A stretch of 64,000 bases of DNA, taken from NCBI GenBank assembly GCA_018613055.1, contig JAGGQZ010000017.1, positions 248,218-312,217 on the forward strand, read 5' to 3'. Each line of letters starts with the position of its first letter. The stretch's first letter is position 1. Of the stretch, positions 32,393 through 40,963 are shown in pieces. Under the pieces are notes generated by a model. It did no database searches. It had not been told where the DNA came from and saw nothing but the letters and a program-made list of their open reading frames with translations. Made by a program: the position numbers and the translations under genes. This DNA is from Chryseobacterium sp. ISL-80 (GTDB taxonomy: Bacteria > Bacillota > Bacilli > Bacillales > Cytobacillaceae).

Positions 32393-33278
32393 CATCAATC
32401 CCGCCTTTCTCCTGGCTGGTCAAGTACAGACAGAGATCTTCGTTTGAAATCGTCGAGAACTCCAGGCCGTTTTTCATGGCTGCCGTAATCTGATCTTCTG
32501 ACAAGTTGTTGCGGATTACCGCATAACTCCTGCCAAAACCGGCATTGCTCCGGTGGAATATCTCATGTCCACTAATCCAGTCGATCAGCATTTCTTCTTT
32601 TCCGCTGACAACGACCGCATACTCTCGCAGGTCTTCAACCGTCATATGCAAAAATTGCTTTCCATCCTTTAACAGCAGGATGTCTTCAAGAATGTCCTCT
32701 ACTTCATTGAGATGATGGCTTGAAATGATAATGGTTCGTGGGTTGGCAATGTAGTCTTTTAGCAGCGCTCGGTAAAAATCCTTCCTGACACCAGCATCCA
32801 TCCCGTTTGTCGGCTCATCAAAGATTGTCAGGAGACAGCGGGAAGCCAGCCCCAAAATTGCATTGAAGGTATTCTTCATCCCCTTAGAAAGTCCGGTATG
32901 GTGCTGCTTCAGGTCGAGACGGAAATAGTCCATTAAATTCCTGGCCAGTTTCATATCCCAGTTAGGATAAAAACTCGCTGCCGACTCTAATAGTTCGTCA
33001 AGACTCAGCGCGGCTGGCAGATTCATATCATTATCCACCATGATCATGTTCGCTGACACAGACAGGTTATTGAACGGATTTTCCCCAAATACCCTTACTT
33101 CACCTGAACTCTCGCGCATGAAACCAGCAGCGATTTTTAGCATCGTCGTCTTGCCGGCTCCGTTCCTGCCAATCAGGCCTGTGATCTTGTTTTCCCCGAT
33201 TGAAAACGTCAGCTCATCCAATGCTTTTTTCTTCCCATATGTCTTTGTTACATTTTCGAATTCCAGCACACTCATCAT
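32373..33278 (-). CDS. ABC transporter ATP-binding protein (YtrB-like)
   Basis: A 301-residue ATPase: Walker A G-R-N-G-A-G-K-T-T, Walker B L-L-T-I-F-D-E-P-T-N-G-M-D, and a divergent signature, L-S-K-G-M-K-N, typical of the YtrB/bacitracin-type exporters controlled by GntR proteins. A C-terminal extension of 90 residues follows the nucleotide domain. The start ATG overlaps the GntR stop (ATGATG). Confidence 0.85.
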   Translation of the reverse strand: MMSVLEFENVTKTYGKKKALDELTFSIGENKITGLIGRNGAGKTTMLKIAAGFMRESSGEVRVFGENPFNNLSVSANMIMVDNDMNLPAALSLDELLESAASFYPNWDMKLARNLMDYFRLDLKQHHTGLSKGMKNTFNAILGLASRCLLTIFDEPTNGMDAGVRKDFYRALLKDYIANPRTIIISSHHLNEVEDILEDILLLKDGKQFLHMTVEDLREYAVVVSGKEEMLIDWISGHEIFHRSNAGFGRSYAVIRNNLSEDQITAAMKNGLEFSTISNEDLCLYLTSQEKGGIDDVFNKN

Positions 33279-33658
33279 GTATCCCCCTTCAAGTCCCGTT
33301 TGGCTTCCTGGATCATCGCGATCAATTCATCCTCAGTCACCTGGAGATGCTCCGCCTCCCGCACCAACTCTAGCACCAATGACTTCAATGTCTGGTTCCT
33401 CCGTTTCGCACTGATAATCTTTTTCGCATCCTCCGATACAAACATACCGAGACCGCGCTTTTTATAAAGAATGTTTTCATCCGCTAAAATATTCAGGCCC
33501 TTTGCCGCTGTCGCCGGATTGATATTCAGCATTTCCGCCAGCTGATATTGTGAATGGACCTTCTCATCCTTCTTGATACTTTCGCTGAGAATCTCCGTTT
33601 CCAGCCACTCAGCAATCTGGACGTAAATCGGTTTCATGCTATCTGAATTAAGGATCAA
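33275..33658 (-). CDS. GntR-family regulator (YtrA subfamily)
   Basis: A 127-residue protein with an N-terminal GntR winged helix (P-I-Y-V-Q-I-A-E-W-L and I-N-P-A-T-A-A-K-G-L-N-I-L) and only a short C-terminal helix pair, the YtrA type. It is first in its operon and a 28-bp dyad overlaps the start region of transcription, so it should repress the ABC genes until a cell-envelope drug or related signal. Confidence 0.88.
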   Translation of the reverse strand: MILNSDSMKPIYVQIAEWLETEILSESIKKDEKVHSQYQLAEMLNINPATAAKGLNILADENILYKKRGLGMFVSEDAKKIISAKRRNQTLKSLVLELVREAEHLQVTEDELIAMIQEAKRDLKGDT

Positions 33659-33683
33659 CCCCGCACCTCCTCTAACAGGTCAC

Positions 33684-33732
33684 ATAGTGCATTACTGTTG
33701 TAATGTACTATATAGCATATTATGCATTTACT
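33684..33732 (-). promoter_or_regulatory. GntR operator and promoter
   Basis: ATAGTGCATTAC and GTAATGTACTAT (33684-33711) are inverted copies with one mismatch around TGTT. Minus-strand TTGAGT and TATAGT lie upstream of and into this dyad with a 17-bp spacer, so the operator sits over the -10 and start site. Confidence 0.75.
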
Positions 33733-33791
33733 CAAGGGATATTTAACCATTTTTATAAAAATTTCTTAATTACAAGGATTTCTCCCCATAT

Positions 33792-33820
33792 AAAAAACCC
33801 CCTCGCATTACACGAGAGGG
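33792..33820 (-). terminator. Terminator of the small membrane protein gene
   Basis: CCCTCTCG and CGAGGGGG arms around TGTAATG, then TTTTTTATATG on the minus strand. Confidence 0.9.
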
Positions 33821-33826
33821 CAGCTG

Positions 33827-34057
33827 CTATAATACATTCATCTTATCAAGAGGGCTTTCCAGCTTCGTTAGTTCAAGCTTCATTTTTTCTGTTTCCAGCA
33901 GGTAGTTTTCATGTTTCAGTCTTTCAAGCTCGATTTCGTCTTTAATCATGTTGTGTTTGATTTTGGCTACTTTTTGATAATGGCTTGTAACAATGGCGAC
34001 AAGCGGAATCGAAAACACCATAATGATACCTAAAGCCCCTGTTAAAGCTCCGGTCAT
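33827..34057 (-). CDS. Small membrane protein with coiled-coil tail
   Basis: A 76-residue protein: one transmembrane helix at about residues 8-26 (G-I-I-M-V-F-S-I-P-L-V-A-I-V) and a charged coiled coil from 35 to 70 (E-L-E-R-L-K-H-E-N). This resembles small bacillar phage-shock-type or YvlB-neighbour proteins, but no family is certain. It stands alone with a terminator. Confidence 0.6.
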   Translation of the reverse strand: MTGALTGALGIIMVFSIPLVAIVTSHYQKVAKIKHNMIKDEIELERLKHENYLLETEKMKLELTKLESPLDKMNVL

Positions 34058-34124
34058 GGAACTTCACTCCAAATCTATCATGATTTTATTTCTATCATAG
34101 CAAAATAGGTAAAATAAACCAACC

Positions 34125-35846
34125 CTAAATGGAAGTTTCGAATTGAACCCTGTGGAGGTTGGCAAAAATGCCGCCTTGCTCGATCAATTCATCATGAGTG
34201 CCTTGTTCGGCAATCCCATCCTCGGTAACAACGACGATTCGATCGGCACTTCTGATGGTCGCCAGTCTGTGGGCGATGACCAGCGTCGTCCGATTCTTCG
34301 ATAATTCGGCGAGTGCCTTTTGAATGATTCTTTCCGTCTCGGTATCAAGCGCTGATGTCGCTTCATCGAGAATCAGGATGGGCGGATTTTTCAAGAACAT
34401 GCGGGCGATGGCGATTCGCTGCTTTTGCCCGCCTGATAACTTCAAGCCCCGTTCCCCAATTTGCGTTTCATAGCCATCAGGCAGGGCAGCGATAAAGTCC
34501 TCGAGATGTGCCTGCTTTGCAGCTCTGACAATATCCTCATGGGTGGCCCCCAATGAACCATATGCAATATTTTCTCGCAGCGTCCCCGTAAAAAGGAACA
34601 CATCCTGCTGGACGATCCCGATTTGCGAGCGCAGCGATTTTTTCGTCATGTCCCTGAGGTCGATACCATCGACCGTGATACTGCCGCTGTTCACATCATA
34701 GAAACGTGGGATCAACGAGCAAATCGTCGTCTTCCCTGCACCCGACGGACCAACGAACGCAACTGTCTCTCCATGGTTGATTTCCAGGTCGATTCCGTCC
34801 AAGACGGGTTTGTTCTTTTCATAGCTGAAGATGACATTCCTGAATTCGATATCCCCTTTCAAATGCGGAACCTCAATCGCGTCCTCGCGATCCACGACGT
34901 CCGGATTCTGGTCCATCAGCTCGGTAAACCGCTTAAAGCCTGCCATCCCCTTTGGATACAATTCAAGTATCGCACTGATTTTATCAATTGGTTTAAACAG
35001 GACATTCACATAGAGGACAAACCCGACGAGTTCCCCATAGCTCAGGCTGCCCTGAAAACTTAGCCATGCACCATAAACCAGGACAACGAGGACAATCAGC
35101 CTTGTCAGCATATAAATACCGGACGAGCTGAACGACATCACCTTATAGGCGGTCAACTTGGCACGGCGGAACTTGCGGTTGTTCTTTGTGAATCTCTCAA
35201 TCTCATACTCTTCATTTGTAAAAGACTGAACCACCCGAATTCCTGAGACGCTATCTTCGACCCTGGCATTAACGTCGGCAATATCTGTGTACATGTTTTT
35301 CCAGGCAGCGTTCATTTTCAGGTTGGAATACGTAATTAGCCAAATAAGGAATGGCACGATGATCATCGTAATAAGTGCCAGCTTTACATTGATGGTCAGC
35401 ATGATCCAAAACGCTCCGACGAAGGTCATCACGGCAATGAATAAGTCCTCCGGTCCGTGGTGTGCCAGTTCCCCCAGATCAAACAGGTCATTGGTGATCC
35501 GGCTCATGATATGGCCGGTTTTCGTATTATCGAAAAAGCGGAAGGACTGCTTCTGGACATGCTGGAAAAGCTGCTGCCTCATGTCCGTCTCAATATTGAT
35601 GCCAAGCTTATGGCCCCAGTAATTGACAATGAATTGAAGCAAGGTGCTGATGATGTACAGCAGCAGCAATCCGATGCTCACGCTGACAATCATGTTCCAG
35701 TTCCCGCCAGGCAGCAAGGTATCAATGAACCACTGGACAGCGAGCGGGAATGCGAGCTCCAGTAAAGCGACAATGACGGCACTGCTGAAATCAATGATGA
35801 AAAGCCTGCGATGCGGCCTGTAATAGGTAAAAAATCTTCTTATCAT
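34125..35846 (-). CDS. ABC exporter, fused membrane and ATPase domains
   Basis: A 573-residue half-transporter: six-helix ABC_membrane domain (about 15-300) and ATPase domain with Walker A G-P-S-G-A-G-K-T-T, signature L-S-G-G-Q-K-Q-R-I-A and Walker B I-L-I-L-D-E-A-T-S-A-L-D. It would homodimerise as a lipid or multidrug exporter of the MsbA/BmrA/Sav1866 group. The length is normal. It is a single gene with GGAG before the ATG. Confidence 0.9.
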   Translation of the reverse strand: MIRRFFTYYRPHRRLFIIDFSSAVIVALLELAFPLAVQWFIDTLLPGGNWNMIVSVSIGLLLLYIISTLLQFIVNYWGHKLGINIETDMRQQLFQHVQKQSFRFFDNTKTGHIMSRITNDLFDLGELAHHGPEDLFIAVMTFVGAFWIMLTINVKLALITMIIVPFLIWLITYSNLKMNAAWKNMYTDIADVNARVEDSVSGIRVVQSFTNEEYEIERFTKNNRKFRRAKLTAYKVMSFSSSGIYMLTRLIVLVVLVYGAWLSFQGSLSYGELVGFVLYVNVLFKPIDKISAILELYPKGMAGFKRFTELMDQNPDVVDREDAIEVPHLKGDIEFRNVIFSYEKNKPVLDGIDLEINHGETVAFVGPSGAGKTTICSLIPRFYDVNSGSITVDGIDLRDMTKKSLRSQIGIVQQDVFLFTGTLRENIAYGSLGATHEDIVRAAKQAHLEDFIAALPDGYETQIGERGLKLSGGQKQRIAIARMFLKNPPILILDEATSALDTETERIIQKALAELSKNRTTLVIAHRLATIRSADRIVVVTEDGIAEQGTHDELIEQGGIFANLHRVQFETSI

Positions 35847-36013
35847 AATCTGTTCTCCTTTAATATCTTCAAGTGATTATATGTCAAGGAGTGCCACTTT
35901 TTCAATAATTATGAAAAATAAACTGAATGAATTTCTTCTTTTAATACCTGATTAAAGTTTCTAATTTATGGCTAGTTTATAGAAGGAATGAAATGGATTT
36001 GAGGTGAAGACAT

Positions 36014-36493
36014 CTGAAGATTGCGAAGAGGCATTTCGTTTTTAATCTTGTAGTGATTATTGTTCCATGGCTTTCGTTACTGTTCATCGGCAAAAGAAGC
36101 TTCAAGCGCTACTCTGTTGCAGGAGTTTTTATCGTAATTTTTGAGATCATCAACCATTTGTATGGTCACAAGCGAAACTGGTGGAAGTTTTACAACAAAC
36201 GAAAATCATTCCTTCGTGATGAGCTTCCTTTTAGCATCGGACCTTATATGCCGCTGTCGATGTGGCTTCTGAAGATCTCAGATGGGAACTTCAAAAAATT
36301 CATCACACTCAATGCGATTGCCGACGGCGCCTTTGCGTTCTTTTTGATTGATGTACTAAAGAAAATTAAAATCATCAGACTGAACAAATTGAGCCATATT
36401 CAATTTTTCTTCTATCTGCATTACAAAGCATACTTATTGTATGGGTTCCAGTATGTATTTGAAAAATGGCGTGGTTATCGAGTGTATATGTAG
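36014..36493 (+). CDS. Membrane protein, conserved in bacilli, probable CTG start
   Basis: A 159-codon frame coding a membrane protein with helices at about residues 8-27 and 35-52, then W-W-K-F-Y-N-K and G-P-Y-M-P-L-S-M-W. No family function is known. The conserved-looking N-terminus K-I-A-K-R-H-F-V-F-N-L-V-V begins upstream of the first ordinary start (GTG at 36053). A CTG at 36014 lies 6 bases after GAGGTGA, so initiation there is likely; the GTG would remove 13 residues and half of helix one. Confidence 0.65.
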   Translation: MKIAKRHFVFNLVVIIVPWLSLLFIGKRSFKRYSVAGVFIVIFEIINHLYGHKRNWWKFYNKRKSFLRDELPFSIGPYMPLSMWLLKISDGNFKKFITLNAIADGAFAFFLIDVLKKIKIIRLNKLSHIQFFFYLHYKAYLLYGFQYVFEKWRGYRVYM

Positions 36494-36496
36494 AAA

Positions 36497-36529
36497 GAAA
36501 GCTCCCGGCTGTATCTGCCGGGAGCTTTC
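36497..36529. terminator. Bidirectional terminator
   Basis: GAAAGCTCCCGGC (36497-36509) and GCCGGGAGCTTTC (36517-36529) form a perfect 13-bp stem between the converging membrane protein and proC genes. Confidence 0.85.
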
Positions 36530-36535
36530 ACTTTC

Positions 36536-37384
36536 TTAAGACGGAACGAGGACGCCTTCGAGTTCCTTATTGATTTCTCTTGACCGATTCGTGGCATGGT
36601 TGACCGCCTGGGAAATTGCCGTACCGCCATTGTATTTTCTCAAAGCGTTCAGTCCGGAGGCTGTCGTTCCATTCGGAGAGGTTACATTTTTCCTGAGGAC
36701 CTCTGGTGTTTCATCCTTTTCGATGATCATTTTCGCCGCACCGAGGATGGTCTGGGCAATGATTTCACGGGCCATTTTTTCGTCCATGCCGTTTTCTTTG
36801 CCAACACGCTCCATGTGCTCCATCAAATAGTAAAAGTAAGCAGGGCCGCTGCCGGCCAATCCAGTGAAGATATCCATTTGTTCCTCTTCAATCAAGAATA
36901 CCTTACCCATACTGCTTAACAATTCTTTTGCATCCTCTATATTTTCGTTCGTTGTATGCCTGCCAGGAGACATCGCAGTGGCTGATTCCTGGATCATGCT
37001 AGATGTGTTCGGCATGACGCGGACCACCTGCTGGCCACTGTTCAGGTTTTCTTCCATAAAACCGGTTGAAATGCCTGCCAGAACCGAAACAACCACCTGG
37101 CCAGGAACTACTTTATCCTTCAAATCCGCAAGAGCACCCGCTGCTCCTTTTGGCTTCATCGCTAAAATAAACATATCTATTTCTTCGTATGGCAATTCAG
37201 CCTGAGGCATCGCATTGATTCCATATCTGGATTCCAGACGTTCCAGTCTCGCTGCATTGCTCTTGTTCGTAACATAAACTTGATTTTCATGCATTTTCCC
37301 TGACTTGACCAGACCTGAAATCATCGCTTCCGCCATGGATCCAGCACCTAAAAATGCTACTTTTTTATGTTTTAACAACCGCAT
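36536..37384 (-). CDS. proC: Pyrroline-5-carboxylate reductase
   Basis: A 282-residue enzyme for the last step of proline synthesis. It has the NADPH-binding G-A-G-S-M-A-E-A-M at residues 14-22 and the C-terminal signature (T-S-P-N-G-T-T-A-S-G-L), with the tetramerising G-S-G-P-A-Y-F-Y helix. It is most like the ProI-type paralogue of bacilli by length. It is a single gene. Confidence 0.93.
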   Translation of the reverse strand: MRLLKHKKVAFLGAGSMAEAMISGLVKSGKMHENQVYVTNKSNAARLERLESRYGINAMPQAELPYEEIDMFILAMKPKGAAGALADLKDKVVPGQVVVSVLAGISTGFMEENLNSGQQVVRVMPNTSSMIQESATAMSPGRHTTNENIEDAKELLSSMGKVFLIEEEQMDIFTGLAGSGPAYFYYLMEHMERVGKENGMDEKMAREIIAQTILGAAKMIIEKDETPEVLRKNVTSPNGTTASGLNALRKYNGGTAISQAVNHATNRSREINKELEGVLVPS

Positions 37385-37624
37385 TCACCTCATCATTTTT
37401 ATTTCCGTTTGCTTTTTGTCAACTTTACTTATCGTAACATCCTGAGGATGAGTTTCAAGGGATACGAGGTGATTCGCGAGCATTCGGCCGAGATAGTGAA
37501 TGAAAGCGGGAACATTCTAAAGAATGACACCTTTATTTGCTTATAAAGAGTTTTAATCACCTATTATGCTAAAATATGAAGAAATATAAGGTTTTAAAAA
37601 TAAGAGACAATTGAGGGAGCGGAT

Positions 37625-38692
37625 ATGAATATAAAAGAAAAGGTCAAAAACCTTCCTTTGACTCCTGGTGTTTACCTTATGAAAGATCAAAAGGGCACAG
37701 TGATTTATGTCGGGAAAGCGAAAAGCCTCAAAAAACGGGTCCAAACATATTTTCAAAACTCTGCAGCCCATCCACAAAAAATCAAAAAGATGGTTGCTAA
37801 CATAAATGATTTTCATGTTTTGCATACTGATACGGAATTCGAGGCATTCTTGCTTGAATGTAAGCTAATTAAAGAATTACAGCCTCTTTTTAACAAGAAA
37901 ATGAAGAGCCACCTTCCGTACTCTTATATTGCAATTAAAATGGACGGACCTTTCCGGAAAATTTCAATTGCTTCTGAAATATCCGAAGCTGGCGGCACGA
38001 TTTATTTTGGACCCTATACCAGCATGATTTATGTAAAAAAAGCAATCGAGAACTTGAAGGAGTATTTTAAAATTAACTGCCTTCATCCACTCAAGGGTTC
38101 TCCTTGCCTAAACTATACGCTTGGTAAGTGCAATGGATTGTGTTTAGGTGGATCAAGAGTTGAGGAATACAATAGGATCGTGGAGAAATTCATATCTTTT
38201 CTACAGGGATTTGATACAGAGATTTTGGATGAAATAGAGAAGAAAATGAATCAGGCCTCCGAAGAATATCAATTTGAAGAAGCAGCAAAATACAGGAATT
38301 ACATGAAATCACTCTCCATCCTTTTGTATAAGGAAAATATGATTCAATTCACTGGAGGAAATAAAAACATTGTTGTGGTTGAAAGGATCAATGACCGCAC
38401 ATTGAAGGTTTTCCTGATCAAAGGGCATAACGTTATTTTTAGCAAACAATACCACCCAGAGAAGTTCAGGCACCTGTCAGAGAAGATAAAGGACACCATC
38501 CTTTACTTCTTCCAGGAGAATGATAAAAGGAAACCTGTCGTCATTGGCAAGGAGGAACTTGATGAAGCCCAAATCATCTATAGTTATTTAAATGGAGGAA
38601 ATGCCAGATTCATCGTCATTCCAGAAGAATGGCTGGATGACAGTGAATCTGAAAAGCTTGATGAATCTATTAATCAATTACTAAACGCTTAA
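37625..38692 (+). CDS. Short UvrC-like GIY-YIG nuclease
   Basis: A 355-residue protein. Residues 12-95 are a GIY-YIG nuclease domain (P-G-V-Y-L-M-K-D, I-Y-V-G-K-A-K-S-L-K-K-R-V), followed by the UvrC four-cysteine segment (N-C-L-H-P-L-K-G-S-P-C, K-C-N-G-L-C) that binds an iron-sulfur cluster and by a UVR motif (Y-Q-F-E-E-A-A-K-Y-R). The RNase H-like 5' nuclease and HhH domains of a 590-residue UvrC are absent. It would therefore make only the 3' incision, like Cho, or have another repair role. Base use is more AT-rich than the neighbours, which hints at transfer. Confidence 0.85.
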   Translation: MNIKEKVKNLPLTPGVYLMKDQKGTVIYVGKAKSLKKRVQTYFQNSAAHPQKIKKMVANINDFHVLHTDTEFEAFLLECKLIKELQPLFNKKMKSHLPYSYIAIKMDGPFRKISIASEISEAGGTIYFGPYTSMIYVKKAIENLKEYFKINCLHPLKGSPCLNYTLGKCNGLCLGGSRVEEYNRIVEKFISFLQGFDTEILDEIEKKMNQASEEYQFEEAAKYRNYMKSLSILLYKENMIQFTGGNKNIVVVERINDRTLKVFLIKGHNVIFSKQYHPEKFRHLSEKIKDTILYFFQENDKRKPVVIGKEELDEAQIIYSYLNGGNARFIVIPEEWLDDSESEKLDESINQLLNA

Positions 38693-38694
38693 GA

Positions 38695-38723
38695 GGGCTG
38701 CAAAGATAGATGCAGCCCTTTTC
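38695..38723 (+). terminator. Terminator of the UvrC-like gene
   Basis: GGGCTGC (38695-38701) pairs with GCAGCCC (38712-38718), followed by TTTTC. Confidence 0.85.
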
Positions 38724-40133
38724 TTATGTTTCTTTTGGCCACCGTAGTGAAAAGGTCGTGCCGCTTGAATTGCTCTCCTTTAAAATCAAGTCTGCCCCGA
38801 GCGACCGGGCAAGCATTTTACTGAAAGGAAGCCCAAGGCCAAGTCCCCTGACCTTGAGTTTTTTCTTCTCACCACGGAAGAAACGTTCAAATACTAGCGT
38901 CTGCTCTTCCTCTGGTATTCCTATACCTGTATCTTTTACATCTATTCTTTCCTCTGAAAGGATAATGGAGATTGAGCCTGAATCGCCCATAGCATGATAT
39001 GAGTTATTCAACAGGTTGATGAGGATTTGCTGCAGCCGCAGTGGATCGGTCATTCTGTGTACCGTTGATTCCGGTGTGATCACATTTAGGTCAACAGGTT
39101 TATTTTGTGTCAACTGCCATTGCCGCCCGATATCCTCGACCAGCTTGTTCAGATTGCAGTTTTCCGGACGGATGGTAACGGCACCGGCAGCCAGGGAATT
39201 GAAGTCGAGCAAATCGGAAATCATGCTCTGCAATCTCTGGATTTCTTTTAGCGTGATTTCCAGGAATTCCTGGCGCTCCTCCCCTGTGACGATTCCATCC
39301 CGAACCGCCTGGACAAGGCCGCTGATCGAGGTAACAGGCGTTTTCAGATCATGCGTCACACCAGCCAGCAGCTCGGCTCGCATTTGCTCCAGCTGTGTCA
39401 GGCGTTTCGTCATTTCCTTAAAAGAAGTGACGAGTTGGTGTATTTCTAGTTCCTTTGGATTGGAATCCAATTTAATCTCATAATTGCCTTCCCTAACCTG
39501 TGCAGCAGCCTGTGCGACATCCTGGATGGGCTTGAGGATTTTTTTGGTAAGAAGATAAATGACAATCCAGCCAAGTAAACCCAGCCCAAGCAACAAAACA
39601 ATCAACAGCCGGTATTCCTGATTGACATCGGCCAACTCGTCACCACTTTGCATCACAACTACCCATCCGGTTTGAACTTCATTCATTATGATTGGAGTTT
39701 TAACAGTGTAGATTTGCTGACCATTTAATTTCAGCTTGTTGATCGTATCTTCATTTTCAAACACCGAGGCAGGAACTTCTCCGGATGCGTGGTGAGGACC
39801 CCCTCCGCCCTTCATCGGCCCCGAATTCAGGATATTGCCTTCCAAATCGGTAATGAATAGCTGAGGCTGATTTTCCATTTGAAGGATCCTGGCCCTGTCC
39901 TGCAGCCTGCGATCAAGACGGCCATAATCATTATTTGAAGTGGACTGTCCGTATCGATCCGCTGTTTCGACCGCCAGATACTCCATTAAATTCAACCGGT
40001 TCTCCAGCGTAGTTTGCCTGATCCACCACATCGATCCGGCTCCGAGCAACAGAAGTCCGACAACCAGGGTAAGAAGATACCTCGTTGTCCAATATCTCAG
40101 AAGAGTTGTTGGTTTGTTATTTGTCGTAAACAC
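38724..40133 (-). CDS. Sensor histidine kinase
   Basis: A 469-residue membrane kinase: helix at about 17-37, an outside sensor domain (40-175, with a glycine/histidine patch G-G-G-G-P-H-H), helix at 180-200, HAMP (200-250), then HisKA with V-T-H-D-L-K-T-P and HATPase with N-L-L-N-N-S-Y-H, D-T-G-I-G-I and G-L-G-L-G-L. All catalytic boxes are intact. It overlaps the response regulator gene by 17 bp. The ligand is unknown. Confidence 0.92.
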   Translation of the reverse strand: MFTTNNKPTTLLRYWTTRYLLTLVVGLLLLGAGSMWWIRQTTLENRLNLMEYLAVETADRYGQSTSNNDYGRLDRRLQDRARILQMENQPQLFITDLEGNILNSGPMKGGGGPHHASGEVPASVFENEDTINKLKLNGQQIYTVKTPIIMNEVQTGWVVVMQSGDELADVNQEYRLLIVLLLGLGLLGWIVIYLLTKKILKPIQDVAQAAAQVREGNYEIKLDSNPKELEIHQLVTSFKEMTKRLTQLEQMRAELLAGVTHDLKTPVTSISGLVQAVRDGIVTGEERQEFLEITLKEIQRLQSMISDLLDFNSLAAGAVTIRPENCNLNKLVEDIGRQWQLTQNKPVDLNVITPESTVHRMTDPLRLQQILINLLNNSYHAMGDSGSISIILSEERIDVKDTGIGIPEEEQTLVFERFFRGEKKKLKVRGLGLGLPFSKMLARSLGADLILKESNSSGTTFSLRWPKET

Positions 40134-40803
40134 TGAACTGATACCCCAATCCTCGTAATGTCCTGATTTCCCCCTGTGCTGCAGGCCAAGCCGCCAGTGA
40201 TTGGCGAATCCGTTTGACGGACAGGTCCACCGCCCGGTCGCTCCCGTCGTAATCCATTCCCCAGACGTTTTCGATCAAATCTTCCCTCGTGAATGTCCGG
40301 TTAGGCCTCTCAGCAAGGAAAATCAGCAGACTGAGATCTTTTGGCGTCAGCACCACTTTTTCTCCATTTACTGTGACGACATGTGAATCCATATTGATTT
40401 TCAGACTGCCAAATTGTTTCTCATTTTCCGTCTCAAGGACATTGGAGGAGCGGCGCAGCACCGCATTGACTCTGGCGACCACTTCCTCGCCGACGAACGG
40501 CTTGGAGATATAATCGTCCGCACCCTGATTCAAACCTTTTAGACGATAGTCGATATCTCCGAGGGCTGTCAGCATGATGACCGGACAAGCACTGGTTTTA
40601 CGGATTTCCTTTAATAGAGCCCAGCCGTCCATTCCCGGCAGCATGATATCCAGCAGCACAAGATCCGGCTTGCGCTGAGCAAATAGTGCCAGCCCATCGC
40701 CTCCATCATTGGCCTGTATCACCTCATAGCCTTCATGCTTCAAGTAAACCGCCAGCACTCTCGAAATCGTTTGTTCGTCTTCTACTATTAAGATTGTCTT
40801 CAT
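40117..40803 (-). CDS. OmpR-family response regulator
   Basis: A 228-residue regulator: receiver domain with the phosphate acceptor D52 (L-L-D-I-M-L-P-G) and C-terminal winged helix (L-T-P-K-D-L-S-L-L-I-F-L, Y-D-G-S-D-R-A-V-D-L-S-V-K-R-I-R). I start at 40803, 7 bases after GGAGG; the longer frame to 40869 has no support. Tandem 11-bp direct repeats lie before the upstream repeat-protein gene, which may be its main target. Confidence 0.93.
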   Translation of the reverse strand: MKTILIVEDEQTISRVLAVYLKHEGYEVIQANDGGDGLALFAQRKPDLVLLDIMLPGMDGWALLKEIRKTSACPVIMLTALGDIDYRLKGLNQGADDYISKPFVGEEVVARVNAVLRRSSNVLETENEKQFGSLKINMDSHVVTVNGEKVVLTPKDLSLLIFLAERPNRTFTREDLIENVWGMDYDGSDRAVDLSVKRIRQSLAAWPAAQGEIRTLRGLGYQFSVYDK

Positions 40804-40902
40804 TGCCGCTCCTCCTGTTATCCCGCAAAGCTTCGGAGCCTGAACAGCCCCGGCAAGGGATGCTGGCACTTCTCGAGCTTATCTATATTTTTATCTTACA
40901 AG

Positions 40903-40929
40903 AAAAATCCCCCGCTTTGTACCGGGGGA
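40903..40929 (-). terminator. Terminator of the 28-residue-repeat protein gene
   Basis: TCCCCCG and CGGGGGA (40923-40929 with 40908-40914) followed by TTTTTC on the minus strand. It separates the gene from the two-component operon. Confidence 0.85.
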
Positions 40930-40963
40930 CTTTGCACAATCTATATTTATTTAGGCTGTGCCA

